Assembly: GCA_021527695.1 (NCBI GenBank)
Contig: JAKFAO010000005.1
Coordinates: forward strand, 372,001-436,000
DNA length: 64,000 bases
Reading direction: 5' to 3'
Source: Naematelia aurantialba
Lineage: Eukaryota; Basidiomycota; Tremellomycetes; Tremellales; Naemateliaceae
Shown: piece by piece, positions 38,222 through 49,190 of the stretch
Numbering within the stretch: position 1 is the stretch's first letter
Layout: every line of letters begins with the position of its first letter
The notes under the pieces: generated by a model
Databases searched by the model: none
Told to the model about the DNA's origin: nothing
Seen by the model: only the letters and a program-made list of their open reading frames with translations
Translations under genes and position numbers: made by a program

Positions 38222-40064
38222 ATGGACCCCCCAGCCCCGACCTACACCGTCCTACGGATCAAGCGCAAAGCGACCGAAGCGCCGCTCTCATCTCTCGGCA
38301 CGTTCGCTTCTCATCTCCTCGTCCTCTCCTTCAGTCTCTTGTACTCGCCCTTCAGTCTCTCGTATTCTTCTCCTTCATCGTTCATTGTATACCTCTCCTC
38401 CCCTATACCCTCTTAGGATCCGTCTTTGCTTTCCTCTTCCCCGCGAGTCTTATTTAACTGACAGGCGCCAACAGTCATCCAGGACGACCCAAACCCAAGC
38501 ACTCGGGGCATCAAGAAACGTCGTGACGTCTCGGGTCGTGCACGCGGGGTGTTCCGGCTTGCTGAGACTGTGCCGGATAAATGGACGGGCGGGCCCACAG
38601 AGGAAGCGGCGCTCAAGGTGGGTATCGACATCAGGCCCTCCTAGCTGCAACCTCGTCTTCTCTGTCCTCGTCTCTCTGTCTTTTGTCTGACCCCCACCGG
38701 CGTTCCGCGGGCACCGCTCACAGTCAAGCTAGCAAAAGTGGGAATATGAGATGATGCTGATGCGTTGGCGTAGGAGAGGATACAGACTCTTCTGGCCGGC
38801 GCGGTGCTGCCTGGCCCTGCGACTGAAAGTGCAGATACGCGCCCAGATCGTGTCGCAGCACCAGATGCCCCAGCACGAGCTCCACGGCCACGGCCGGCTA
38901 CTGGACCTGGCAGTGGTAATGGTATAGGTCCAGACCTGCCGTCAGTATCAGCACCAGCGAGCGCATCAGCAGGAGAAAGCTCCAGCTCCAGCTCGAGGTC
39001 GCGGTCGCACTCTTCAGCATCGGCGATCAGGTATCGCGTCGTGCCTCCCCCAAGCCCGCATATGCGCTCGCGCTCCTCCATGCCGCCCAGGGTCCTCTCT
39101 ATCGCCGAGTACGTCTACCCATTCATTCCAGTTGCTCCACCATCCCAGGGTCTGGTCTGGGTCTAGGTTCTCACGTCGCGGTCTGACGTGGTTGCAGAGC
39201 CGAACAAGCAAAACGCGCACGAGCACTCTTGTTCGTCGATGCCGAGGCTGTGTCGGGTCCGGCTCCAGTTGATGTCGAATCGGCAACGGCGGCAGGGCTG
39301 AAAGAGGACAAGGAGATGGAAGCGTTCCTGCCCATGTTGCAGGAGTACCTCAAGCGTAGGTCGCGCTCGCGTACCCAGGGGGGCGCGGAGAGGCGTGTGC
39401 GGGACCGTGGCAAGTGCAAGTACATGTGGCTGATGTGGTTTGTGGTAGTGGAGCAAGATTCGAGCCCGAGCACGAGTTTGAGAAGCGGACCTCTGCAGCA
39501 AGAGGAATACGTGTACGATCTGTACTACCGCGACCTGCGCCCGTCGCTGTCGTCTACTCCCTTGGGCTTGGGTCTGGGTGACGGAGTCGGCATTGGCGCG
39601 CTGTAAGTCTGAGTCTTGTCTTGAAGTTGTGCGACCCACTCCATCTTGTTGCACCCCCCAAGGCTGGCGGCTGCGACCCTTTGGTCCTTGGTTTTCAATG
39701 CCCTCTCTCCCACGACAGATAGCTTTGGAACATGCAAGGGGGCGGGGAGGATGGATGTCAGGTCGATGTCGGCGCTCACGCACCCAGCCTGGGATACTCT
39801 GACATCTCACCGTCGTCGTCCCCCGCCTCCAGCGAGCCCGAGGATGAAGCGGACGAGGATTCCAACGAGGAAGACTACTACCGCAACGATTATCCAGAGG
39901 ACGAGGATGCCGATGAGGATATGCGGGACTTTAGGGATCCGTATGATGAGAGCGATGGCGACGGCGACGGTGGCGGTGGTGGTGGTGGCGAGGGCGACAG
40001 TGGCGATGATGATAGTGAGGGCGCGGATGACGAGCGGGACATGGGAGCCTGGGAATATAGATGA
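38222..40064 (+). CDS. IWR1: IWR1, RNA polymerase II nuclear import factor
   Basis: Six exons join in phase: 38222-38297, 38475-38617, 38774-39108, 39198-39355, 39458-39602 and 39788-40064, about 377 residues. Iwr1 binds assembled Pol II and carries it into the nucleus. The N-terminal signature TYTVLRIKRKATEAPLSSLVI is formed across the first join; later blocks are RARGVFRLAETV, EYVYDLYYRDLRP and the acidic DEDSNEEDYYRNDYPEDED, all typical. The first intron has no GT donor that keeps frame; a GC donor (G|GCACGT at 38298) does, and restores the conserved LSSLVI. The middle is a Ser/Pro/Ala-rich linker. It ends in Asp/Gly-rich sequence. Confidence 0.87.
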
Positions 40065-40422
40065 TGGTGCAGTTGCGTCCGATATCCAGACTCGTCGTGG
40101 GCCTCATCCTCATCCTCCTATCACGACGTCGCCCTCGTCCTCGTCCTCCTATCACGGCGTCGCCTTGCTCAGTCTTTAACTGCATGGCAGGCGGCGGCAG
40201 TCCAGCATCAATACCGTAGTCCATTAGAGGTCAAAGCAACTCGGCACCGTTGGCATCCTCAGAGACAAAACCGCCGCAGTCACTGCATCATGGATCGTTG
40301 TGCATCGGCACCGTACATCACGATGCAAGAGATGTGCATGTCCCGAAGTCGCGCAGTGCGCAGTCGCACATCGCCTAGTCTCGCTCCCTCCCCCAAGTGA
40401 AAGCGATGCTGACATCTACCAT
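40065..40422. other. Intergenic region between convergent genes
   Basis: About 360 bp between the ends of IWR1 and TCD1. A duplicated TCCTATCACG(A/G)CGTCGCC block lies at about 40115-40163. No gene seen. Confidence 0.4.
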
Positions 40423-42690
40423 CTACCCGCGGCGCCAGAGCATGATCTTGCGCGCCTCGTCGCTTTTGCGCTTGACGAGCTTGACCGCCTCGTCGCCCCA
40501 TACCTCGTCGAGCGGCCGTCCCGCCTCGAGGCACTCTGCCGTGTGGCGCTCCGCGTCGCTCGGACTCATGATCACCACGTTGTCCTCTAGCAGGTCCCTG
40601 TCCCGATCCCAGCGCACTGCACACGGACGCGGGACCACCGGGTGGGGCGGCAACGTCGCGCGGCCGTGGTACAGGTCCTCAAAGACCCAGCCGAGGTCGT
40701 CGGCCGTGATCGGCAACTTTGCCTGCTGCTCGAGCTTGTGCACCCTCTGCTCGCGTTCGCCCAGGACGCGCTCGAGGTGCTGGTACAGCTTGCGCCGGTT
40801 TTTGATCTCAGCGGCGTCGGTCAGCGGCTTGCCCGCGAGGTCGAGCAGGATGAAGGTCGCGGCATTGAGCCCGAAGATGGCTGGTAGTGGCCCTTGCTCT
40901 GGTCAGCTCATATATCCGACAGAGCGCAGCCCTGCATTGTATTGCATTGCACTGCCTGCACCTGCACATGCGCTTGCTTGTGCTGAAAAGTAAAGACCCA
41001 CCGAGCACAGGCATGATCCGCACACGAAAGTCGTCGAACGCTTGCAGCTCCTTCACGGCACCACGCTGGAACTCTTCCTCTGGCAAGGGCAGCAGCTTGA
41101 CCTCCCCGGGTACCTCGGTAGAGTACACCACACTGGCGAGTCAGAGTTATACACTGCGCTACGGGTGGAGCGGCTCACGGGATACCGGATGCGATACCGT
41201 TGACGCGCAGTCTCCGCCGCACGGAGCGAGCAAGCGGGTCTTCGTAGGTGTTTGAGATGTCTCTGAGTATTCGTAAGCCCTGCAAACGAGCGAGTTGGGA
41301 TTGAAAGGGGAGAAGGGGGAACAGGGAGGTGAAGGGGGTAGGGACTTCAAGAGGGCCAGCGGGCCAGAGGGTAGAGGGTTAGATGACCGTCTCTCATGAA
41401 ACGGGTCATATGTACGCTATTTGTATCCTGGTGGGATCCCGTTTCGCCCCACTGCCCATACTCGAGAAAACCTTGATCCCATTCTCATGGCAATGAGTCA
41501 AGAGGTCCACCTTGGTCTCGATGTTGTCAATGGCGTCGACGACCCAGTCGGCGCCGTCGAGCCATGCCTCGCTTTCGCCTTTGCGGTAGAGGCCGACTTG
41601 GATCTCGATTCTGTTAGTCAGCTTGGAGATCCGTCATCCATGGGGCGAGGCACCTCGAACGCAAGTGAGGTAGGACGGCTCAAGCCTGAAGCGTGGGTGG
41701 GTGGGTTGTTGGGGGGGGGGGGGGGGCAGGACAAGGTGGGGTGTGAAAAACGTACTGAGCCCATGGCGCTACTTTCTTGAGAAACGTTTGCATTGCAACG
41801 ACCTTGGGCGTCCCGACGTCTTCGAGCGTGGCGCACGCATGGCGGTTCAGCGAGGACAGAGTCATCAAGTCAAACTGGCGTCAGGTCGTCCTCCAAACGG
41901 CGCTCACATCAATGAGCAGTATCCGTCCTACGCCACTACGACGTCTCAGCGTCGTCGTCGTGAATGGCAGCAAACAAGAGAGAGCAAACCCACCTCCGCA
42001 GAAGCATGAGAGCACACCAGCTGCCGACCCCTCCGCACCCGACAACAACGACGTAGCTGCCCCTGACCTTGCGCATCGCCTCGTCGCCTAGGAAGTTGTA
42101 GTTGCGCGTGAGCTGCGGGGTCAGCTGTGAGCCGGGCAGGCCGCCTGTCTACCCTCTCTCGTCTCGTCCGGCATCCCAGCTCGTCCGTCTCTTCCCAGTC
42201 CTCAGCTCTGCACAGAACCTCCATACTCCTCTACCCATTACCGCCATCTCAAGGTAATCTGCATGCGGCCCAAGCCATGGAGACGACTAGTCTACATGCT
42301 AGTCGTCTCCACGGCTGCTGTCTGTGACGCCGACGCCTCCCCCGTGCATCAAGGTAAGATGGAAGATAAACTCACCTGCTCACGAATCAAGCCCTCATCA
42401 AACTCCCCTTTCCCCCAATCTCGAACCCGCCTCCCTCCGCCCGGGGTCACCTCCCCCTCGGCATGCCGCTCCGCCAACTCCTCCGGGCTGCCCCACCCAC
42501 TGCCGGCGCGACTCTTCTCCCACTCCTCGACGTCCTGCCCGACCTGCTTCTTGAGCCGCTCGGTGCGGTAGTCTCGCCGCAGTGCTTGGAACGAGAGGAT
42601 CAGCGAGGTTGTGGCGATACACGAGGCGAGGGCGGCTAGGACGAGCGACTGCTTGGCCGAGAGCTGCGACGTCGAGAGGCCCAGGGCCAT
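40423..42690 (-). CDS. TCD1: TCD1/TcdA-like tRNA N6-threonylcarbamoyladenosine dehydratase
   Basis: Eight exons join in phase: 42376-42690, 41994-42112, 41908-41935, 41756-41874, 41416-41610, 41179-41262, 41002-41132 and 40423-40880, about 482 residues. The E1-like enzyme uses ATP to cyclise t6A37 of tRNAs to ct6A at the mitochondrial surface. The N-terminus has a hydrophobic helix (LVLAALASCIATTSLILSF) as in the yeast proteins, then LTRNYNFLGDEAM, the nucleotide motif VVVVGCGGVGSW, LIDFDLMTLSSLNRHA, DWVVDAIDNIETKVDLL, HCHENGIKVFSSMGSGAKRDPTR, DISNTYEDPLARSVRRRLR, GIPVVYSTEVPGEVKLLPL and FDDFRVRIMPVLGAIFGL. Exon 3 is 28 nt. The intron between exons 4 and 5 has a 17-18-nt G run on the plus strand. 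Confidence 0.93.
41711..41727. repeat. G homopolymer inside a TCD1 intron
   Basis: About 17 consecutive G on the plus strand, thus a C run on the coding strand, in the intron between TCD1 exons 4 and 5. Confidence 0.85.
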
Positions 42691-43115
42691 TGGAGCTTCT
42701 GTCCCTTGCTATGTCTTTCGTCTCTATCTCTGTATCGGAAGCTGGATATGGATCCTCTTCTGCGCCTGTGTCCGTGTCCCTATGCGAATGTGACTCGGTG
42801 TCTGTGTCTGCGTCTGTGTCTGAAGCCGTAGCTTGTATGGTCGATGCGATGAACAGAGTAGAAGAGTAACTTTTGACTCTGCCAACCCAGCCTCCACTTG
42901 CCGCGCGATCCACTCGGCGCTCGTCATGCCACACTCTGCATCCACAATCCACCCACTTGACCTCCTGCATCAGGCATCGCCTGCTTGAGTCTGGCTGTAT
43001 CTGGCTGTCGGGCTCACAGCCAGCTCAACGTCTCTGAGAGGCAGACGGCAGTCGGCGGGTAGAGGGGCACCGCCGTCCTCACCACCACCACCACCACCAC
43101 CAGCCCAGCGGCGCC
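42691..43115. promoter_or_regulatory. Bidirectional promoter, TCD1 and TFB2
   Basis: 425 bp between divergent start codons. A (CCA)n run lies at about 43080-43101, close to the TFB2 ATG. No specific site is claimed. Confidence 0.45.
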
Positions 43116-45599
43116 ATGGTGCAGCCGTCTTTTGCCCACCCGCGACGGGCACAGACGAGCAAGTCTGCCGCGCCTACGGCCGCGCTCGACGTGTTTCTGG
43201 ACAACCAGCACCAATCGTACTTTGAGGACCTGTACCGGTCCGAGGCGGTGTGTCTCTGCGTGCTCAGGTGGGTTCGAAGCGTGTTACCGCCACTCTAAGT
43301 AACCTGCTGGTGCTGACTCTATCTAGGCTGCTCCCGCCAGTATGTCGCCAGATCATTCTCCACAACCTGTGGTCCTACGCCGCCGTCAAAGTGATCGACA
43401 TCAAGGCATTTTGCCAGATTGACGTCTCGGCACCACTAGACTCGTGAGCCCTCACCGCTTCCATGATCTCCATTACCTACATGATCTCCATGATATCCAT
43501 GACCTCCGAGTCTTGGTTTGGCAGCAACAAGCTCATGTGGGCAGCATACTCGAGGTGATGCGCCCCGTGCTGGACCGCAAGATACTGGGCCAGATGCAGT
43601 CCAAGAAGGGCAGGATGGAATTCCCATGGAACGACACTTTCAAAAAGGGGCTCAGGAATGCTCTGACCGGGCTGTAAGTCTGGGCACGCCCCTTCCACTC
43701 ACTGGCCGTGAACTGGCCGTGAGGGGTCACGGCCAGAGTGTATCAAGTCCTGCCCCTGTCTGTGGCGCGTGCTCTGTCGGTAGTCCCGAAGCTAATAGGA
43801 ACAGAGGGACCTCGAATGCATTTGGTGTGCCAACAGACGGGGTAGAAGGAGAAACGATAGACGTAGATGGCCTGACTAGGTATGGCGAAGATACTTGGGA
43901 GGTGAGCGTTCCCGAGCAGAGCACGCCGAACTTTGCATCGCGGCCACTGACGGAGCAGTCGATATTGCGGTACATGGTGTCCTCTGGCCTGGGAAAGGGC
44001 CTGACCACGAGTCGGCCAAAGAACTCGGTCCTCCAGCTTTTGCACCGCAGTGGCCTCATGGCGGATCCGTGAGTGGAAACGGCCGGGTCGTAGAACACCG
44101 GACTTGATCTGATTTGCCTGTTGTGACCTGGTCACCTGAAGTGACCTTGGTCGGCCAGAGCTGACCTGAGTGCAGGACCGACCCGAGCGGGCGTAAAGTC
44201 TCCCTGGAGCGCTTGACAATCACCTCGCAAGGCTTCCAGTTTCTGCTTGAAGATCGGCAGACGCAACTGTGGCAGATTCTCATGTTCTACCTCACCCTGA
44301 AAGACGTGCGCTACCATCCTCTACCTTGCGCCTTGTGGGCGGACGCAGGGCTCCCAGATCGACGGACGGAGCTGACGGCTGGTTCAGGAGAACAGGCAGC
44401 GCTTGGCCAACGTGCTCTCCCTCTTCTTCTCCCTGGGCTGCATGGAGCTCGGCCAGGTAATTCCCTACATCTATTCACGCTGACCATCAGCGCTACTCTG
44501 CATCCCAGTCGTTTCCTAACACCGCATCGGTGCTAGACGACCTCGAGTCGTACGGGTTCATATACCGTCCGGCGTCCCACGGCGCGACGCCCGACGCTGA
44601 CGCCTTCTACCCTACGCACCTCGCGACATCGTTGTGCTCGGGCGATATTGGCTCGTCACAATCAGCAGAGGACAAGCGCTTCCTCATACTAGAGACCAAC
44701 TACAAGGTCTACGCGTACACCTGTGAGGCTGTTTTCCTCCTCCTCCTCCTCCTCCCCCCCTCACAAACGCGTCACGTCACCGCCCGTGTGGCCTGCGTTC
44801 CTCACCTGCCTCATTCCCGTCGTCCGCAACGAAGCAGGTCACGACCGCGGCTGACTGCCGAAGCGAATGAATTGGAAATAGCGATTCTGAATCTCTTTGT
44901 GGATATCCGGATCCGCTATCAGAATCTGGTGGTGGGCAAGCTGGGCCGCGGGCCGGTCAAGGCTGCGATGGAGAAGGGCATCTCGGCGAGCCAAGTGAGC
45001 TACTGGGAGTGGGCGAATGAGCGACAAGGAGCTGACCAGCTGACCACGCACAGATCATCAGCTACCTCTCGAGTCATGCGCATCCCCAAATGTATGCTTC
45101 GGTACGTGCGAATAGAGGACCGAGACCCACGAGGCGGGTGCTGGTGCTGATGTGGTGCAGCCCCCGCCGCTCCTGCACCCGACGATAGTCGACCAGCTTC
45201 ACCTGTGGGACAAGGAGCGGAATCGCTTAAAGACCGATGAAGGTGGGCGGGGCTGCCTCTCTCCCTCTCTCCCTCTCTCCCTCTCTCCCTCTCTCCCTCT
45301 CTCCCTCTCTCCCTCTCTCCCTCTCTCCCTCTCTCCCTCTCTCCCTCTCTCCCTCTCTCCCTCTCTCCCTCTCTCCCTCTCTCCCTCTCTCCCTAGCGGC
45401 GTAGCTAACGACCGCAGCGATCATGTACGAGTTCTTCTCGAAAGAGCTGTTTGAAGCGAGCGAGGCCGAGGCAGACAAGTACGGCGGGCTGATCCTGTCG
45501 CTGCCCGAGCAGAAGCGGCTGTTTGTGGATCCCGCGCTCAAAGAGGCGATGAGGGACTTTGTCGTGGCGCGGCAGACTGAGCTGAGAGCTATGCTCTAG
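43116..45599 (+). CDS. TFB2: TFIIH subunit TFB2 (p52)
   Basis: TFB2 anchors and stimulates the XPB helicase in TFIIH for transcription initiation and nucleotide excision repair. Exons: 43116-43267, 43327-about 43443, about 43534-43673, 43805-44068, 44176-44305, 44388-44456, 44509-44722, 44864-44994, 45054-45101, 45161-45242 and 45418-45599. Family blocks: LYRSEAVCLCVLRLLPPVCRQI, NDTFKKGLRNALTG, ILRYMVSSG...SVLQLLHRSGLM, LTITSQGFQFLLEDRQTQLWQ, LANVLSLFFSLGCMELGQ, LDDLESYGFIYR, YPTHLATSL, LETNYKVYAYTSNELEIAI, IISYLSSHAHPQM and TIVDQLHLWDKERNRLKT. The exon 2/3 join is unclear: the GTGAGC donor at 43444 leaves the wrong phase for QQAHVGSILEV; a GTCTCG donor after FCQID restores frame. The last intron is an 8-bp repeat array. 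Confidence 0.9.
45257..45394 (+). repeat. (CTCTCCCT)n array in last TFB2 intron
   Basis: About 17 tandem copies of CTCTCCCT make up nearly the whole intron between 45243 and 45417. A normal GTAGCTAACGACCGCAG branch/acceptor region follows it. Confidence 0.92.
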
Positions 45600-45885
45600 G
45601 CGAGGGAGGAGACAGGGTTGCCATTGCCATTGTCATTGCCATTGCAAGCACCATCGCCATCACGAGTACCATCAGGAGACGGTCGGACGTCTCGGCATAT
45701 GCATGTTGTGTTGTTTTCTTAAACGATAATGTGTCCTAGAACACCGGTTCACAAAGGCATTCGCCGAGGAACGGCACCCTCGGCCAGCGCTCGGACCACC
45801 GCCACCGGATCAACGGGTGTTTGCATACCACCATCCATCACCATCACATCACACCTCACAGCACACATCGCACATCGCACATCAC

Positions 45886-47171
45886 ATGGGTCGTAAATAC
45901 GCAACGCGTCGCGTCTTTGCATCAAGAAGACAGCTGCTGCACCCGGGCCAAGGGGTGGTCGAGAACGCGCCACTGGCAGCTAATAGAGGTGAGTGGCGAG
46001 AACTGAGGACTGAGAATCGAGACCATAGAGCCTAGAAAGCAGAATGGAGAACGCACCCGAGGCGACAGGAAGGAAGCGAGGGAAGCGAGGGAATGGCCGG
46101 CCTGGCGGGGTGAGCAGCGAGCAAGTGTCAAAGGATGGCCATGGCCGCTTTCTCCCCCGGTGTTTGCCCGTCGCGTTCCATGGGGCTGATATATCGCATA
46201 GCTGCGTTCTCATCCCACCCCTGCTCACTCTCGCTCGACTGACTACAAGGGATTCACTCAAAGTCAAGCCTCGTCAAACCACGACCGACAGACACCCACA
46301 CCGACATCAACAGACACCACAGGCAGAGACAGACAGCGTCGCCCGTGACGTCGTGGCGTCCCCCTCCACGTTTTAGCGCAGGTACGCTTGATGCCTGATT
46401 GATGGGGACAGCTGCCCCACACTGCTCCCATCGGCCCTACCTGACCATTCACCTAGATCCTCACCGGCGACACAGACCCTTGAGACGACGCGATAGACGA
46501 CACCAGTCTCATCTCAACGCAACGCTCACTTTACGCTGCTCGGACTCGGTCTCCACGTACTCCCGCACCCTCAGCCCGAGGCGATGCATATGTGGGTCCT
46601 TTGTGCGAGAACAGCGAATGCTGATGTCGATCAGCCCAGACGTCGACCGTACCCCCCTCTTTGCACTTTCCGTCGCGCTCTCGTCCCTCACCGCGCTCCT
46701 CTTCCGCTCCGCCTCGAGCCTCAAGGAGCGTGAGACGTGAGTGGCGGCCGCTAGGACGGTTTGCGTTTACTTGACCTGTGCCTTGCATCCACAACCATTC
46801 ACATTCACGGCCTCGGTCACACTCACCTTCACGGTCACGGTCAAACTCACACTCACACTCACATTCACACTCACCTTCACGGTCACCGTCAAACTCACAC
46901 TCACACTCACACTCACACTCACACTCACACTCACACTCACACTCACACTCACACTCACACTCACAATCACGCTGACACACGCAGGCGCCGATCCAAAGTG
47001 CTCCTTGGCGTCGCTTCGATGCTCCTCGCTACCCTCTGTTCGGCCGTCTGGCTCGTGCTCTCATGGCGTCTCGGTATCGCACGCTTGACAGCCACCGACG
47101 CGCTCGAGGCGGCCGGCGTGGTGTTGCAGTTCATGCTGGTTGGCAAGTTGCAGGAACAGGCGCTGGCGTAG
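45886..47171 (+). CDS. Small membrane protein, unknown function
   Basis: Three exons, 45886-45988, 46457-46736 and 46985-47171, join in phase (about 189 residues). The N-terminus is very basic (MGRKYATRRVFASRRQ, then RRHRPLRRRDRRH), as in mitochondrial or nucleolar targeting. Two hydrophobic helices follow: TPLFALSVALSSLTALLF and VLLGVASMLLATLCSAVWLVLSW, split by the basic SLKERETRRRSK. The last intron contains a CACACT array. The first intron is long (about 470 nt), so the first exon is less certain; an alternative start is the Met at 46621. No family recognised. Confidence 0.5.
46838..46974 (+). repeat. (CACACT)n array in an intron
   Basis: More than 15 CACACT hexamers in two blocks separated by a CCTTCACGGTCA spacer, inside the last intron (46737-46984) of the small membrane protein gene. 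The antisense Cys/Glu dipeptide frame is an artefact of this repeat. Confidence 0.9.
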
Positions 47172-47538
47172 GTGCGTGGAATGCGGTGCAGGGTAGAGCA
47201 GAGCAGAGAAGAGCAGAGGAGGGAACCTCAACCACTAGTGCATGCCCCTCGAATACCCGAATAATACTGCATGTACATGCACTACTACCCATTCCGCCGG
47301 CACAGTGAGTTGGTACGTTGCCACTCCATAAAATGAGTCAGCGCGATGTGTACAAATCAGCAATTTGTACGAGAAGAAAACGAAACAACAACGATCAACA
47401 TTCCAATATGCGTGTATGAGAAGTACGAGAACGAGTGTGTAGAATGTCAGTGTGCATCAGAAGCAATGGAAAGCCATGGCAGAAATGTCAGCGAGTATAG
47501 AAGCAATATGCCGAAATGTCCGCGCGCGACGCGAGCAG
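47172..47538. other. Intergenic region between convergent genes
   Basis: About 370 bp, somewhat A-rich on the plus strand. No gene seen. Confidence 0.4.
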
Positions 47539-48687
47539 CTAGGAGATAAACGTCGACGACGAGCCGTCCAAGATCCGTCGTCCGCCCGGGATGACAGGCA
47601 GCCGCTGTTCTGCCACACTAGGCGGATCGAGCGACTCGCGCTTAACCAGTCGGCCGTCTCGGTGGCGCGCCGGCGCCTCGGGCGGCTCGTCGGACACTCG
47701 TCGATGTTGGTCCAGCTGCCACAGCCTGGCTCTGCGTGCGGGCCACGACGGATCGGTATCTGGCCGCGACTGAGTCGGAGAGTGGGACGCGTGGGACGAA
47801 TACCGGCTCGTCATGGACGTTGACGTCAGCATCGGCATTGGGCTCGTCATCGGCATCGGCATCGGCGTCGCAGCAAAGACCACGTCCGGACTGTGCAGCT
47901 GGCTGTAAAACATGACCGAGGGGTGGAGTGTCGCCGTGCCCTTGTAGATGTCCACCGTGGCCCCCGCTTCCGCGAGACGCGAGATCCGGAGGCGGACCTT
48001 GACTGGGTCCGCAGGCTGCTGCGCCACCACCTCGACCAGGTCAGTCACGATCGTCAAGTTGCGGCTGCACCAGGTACACCACGCCGACCCTCTCTGCCCG
48101 TACGCCCACACCCTGCCCGAAGTCACTTCGACGCCCGTCGCAAAGCTTTCCTGCGTGAAGGCAGGATAGTGCGCCCTGGAGAACCGCGCCAGCTCTGGCT
48201 CGGTCCGCTTGAGATCCCGCCAAAGGTGCCACATGGCCAGGCGATTGTCGACGTGCGGCCGGATGCCCGGAATCTCCACGTCGATGAATGGAATGGACGA
48301 CTCGACTTGGGCATCGTACACCCCGTCCAGCGATAATCTAAAGCGGTCAGGGTAACGCGTCCAGGTCTCGTATTTTGCCTCGTCAATCCGGCCTCCCCAC
48401 AACGGCGCATGGCGCGTATCCCTGTTGATGGCGATCGCAACGGGATGGTAGAAGTGTTCATCGTCGCCTGGAATCCGCTCGTCATCCCCGTCAACGAGGA
48501 GTACTTCTGTAGTCGCCACCACATGCGGCCAGCCCATGTCCATACGGCACGTATCGAAGAGTCTAGAGCTTGGGCTCGTGGCGGCAACAAACGCAGAAGC
48601 GCTCCGGGTGTCGATGAGCCCAAACGAGCTTCGTGTGAAGAGCGGGGTTTCACGAGAACTTTGCTCCCCGTTGGTGAGTGTCAACAT
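47539..48687 (-). CDS. Intronless ORF, 382 residues, unknown function
   Basis: One uninterrupted frame. The first three quarters look folded, with ordinary composition and many aromatic residues (GWPHVVATTEVLLVDGDDER, DEHFYHPVAIAINRDTR, WTRYPDRFRLSLDGVYD, IPFIDVEIPGIRPHVDNRL, WHLWRDLKRTEPELARFSR, VTSGRVWAYGQRGSAWCTW, VEVVAQQPADPVKVRLRI). The last 100 residues are Met/Pro/Ser/Arg-rich and disordered. Upstream in frame, without a Met, is a hydrophobic stretch (VLSPALYLAAQ) that would make a signal peptide if an exon lay further 5'; no donor was found. No family recognised. Confidence 0.6.
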   Translation of the reverse strand: MLTLTNGEQSSRETPLFTRSSFGLIDTRSASAFVAATSPSSRLFDTCRMDMGWPHVVATTEVLLVDGDDERIPGDDEHFYHPVAIAINRDTRHAPLWGGRIDEAKYETWTRYPDRFRLSLDGVYDAQVESSIPFIDVEIPGIRPHVDNRLAMWHLWRDLKRTEPELARFSRAHYPAFTQESFATGVEVTSGRVWAYGQRGSAWCTWCSRNLTIVTDLVEVVAQQPADPVKVRLRISRLAEAGATVDIYKGTATLHPSVMFYSQLHSPDVVFAATPMPMPMTSPMPMLTSTSMTSRYSSHASHSPTQSRPDTDPSWPARRARLWQLDQHRRVSDEPPEAPARHRDGRLVKRESLDPPSVAEQRLPVIPGGRRILDGSSSTFIS

Positions 48688-49190
48688 ATCTTGCGCTGCC
48701 AGATAGAGGGCAGGGGAAAGGACCGCAAGTAGTCAGTTAGTCTTATGAGCGATGGTCTCTGTCCAAAGCGAGTGGCTTCTTGAGGAGGGTGGCCCAAGCA
48801 TGGCGAAGTTGGGAAAGGGGAAAGGGGCTACGAGATGAAGCAACCAACGCCGCCGAGAAGGCAGGTCAAGGTTGGCCAACGAAGGCAAGCTCCATAAAGG
48901 ATCGGCAGTTTGCCACCTAATCACCACATCCAACGTCTTCTGCATGGGGCAGCGTCCTGAGGTCAGCCACAAGAACAACAAGGGAGATAAAATCGATAGA
49001 AGGCCATTGCGGACCCACTGGTCGGTAGTTCCAATGAGGGCACCCACAGAATAGTCATCGCCAGCACAGCGGGGCAGCTCGATGGCAACCTCAGTACAAT
49101 TCGATCAACAATTCGAAACGGGTGTAAGCTCCAAGGCGCCAAGCCAGTCCATCTCTGCGCAAGCTTCCGCGACCATTAGCTCTCCTTTCA
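48688..49190. other. Intergenic region
   Basis: About 500 bp between two minus-strand ORFs; by eye less GC-rich than flanking genes. A minus-strand frame with hydrophobic segments (48733-49047) is not supported by splice signals or conservation. Confidence 0.4.

Noticed and set aside
42040..42080. Suspected frameshift next to the TCD1 nucleotide-binding motif in a short C run
   Set aside because: Recounting showed the run keeps the frame and VVVVGCGGVGSW follows in phase.
46531..46980. Minus-strand frame encoding a long Cys-Glu dipeptide array
   Set aside because: It is simply the reverse of the intronic CACACT repeat; it has no flanking conserved sequence.
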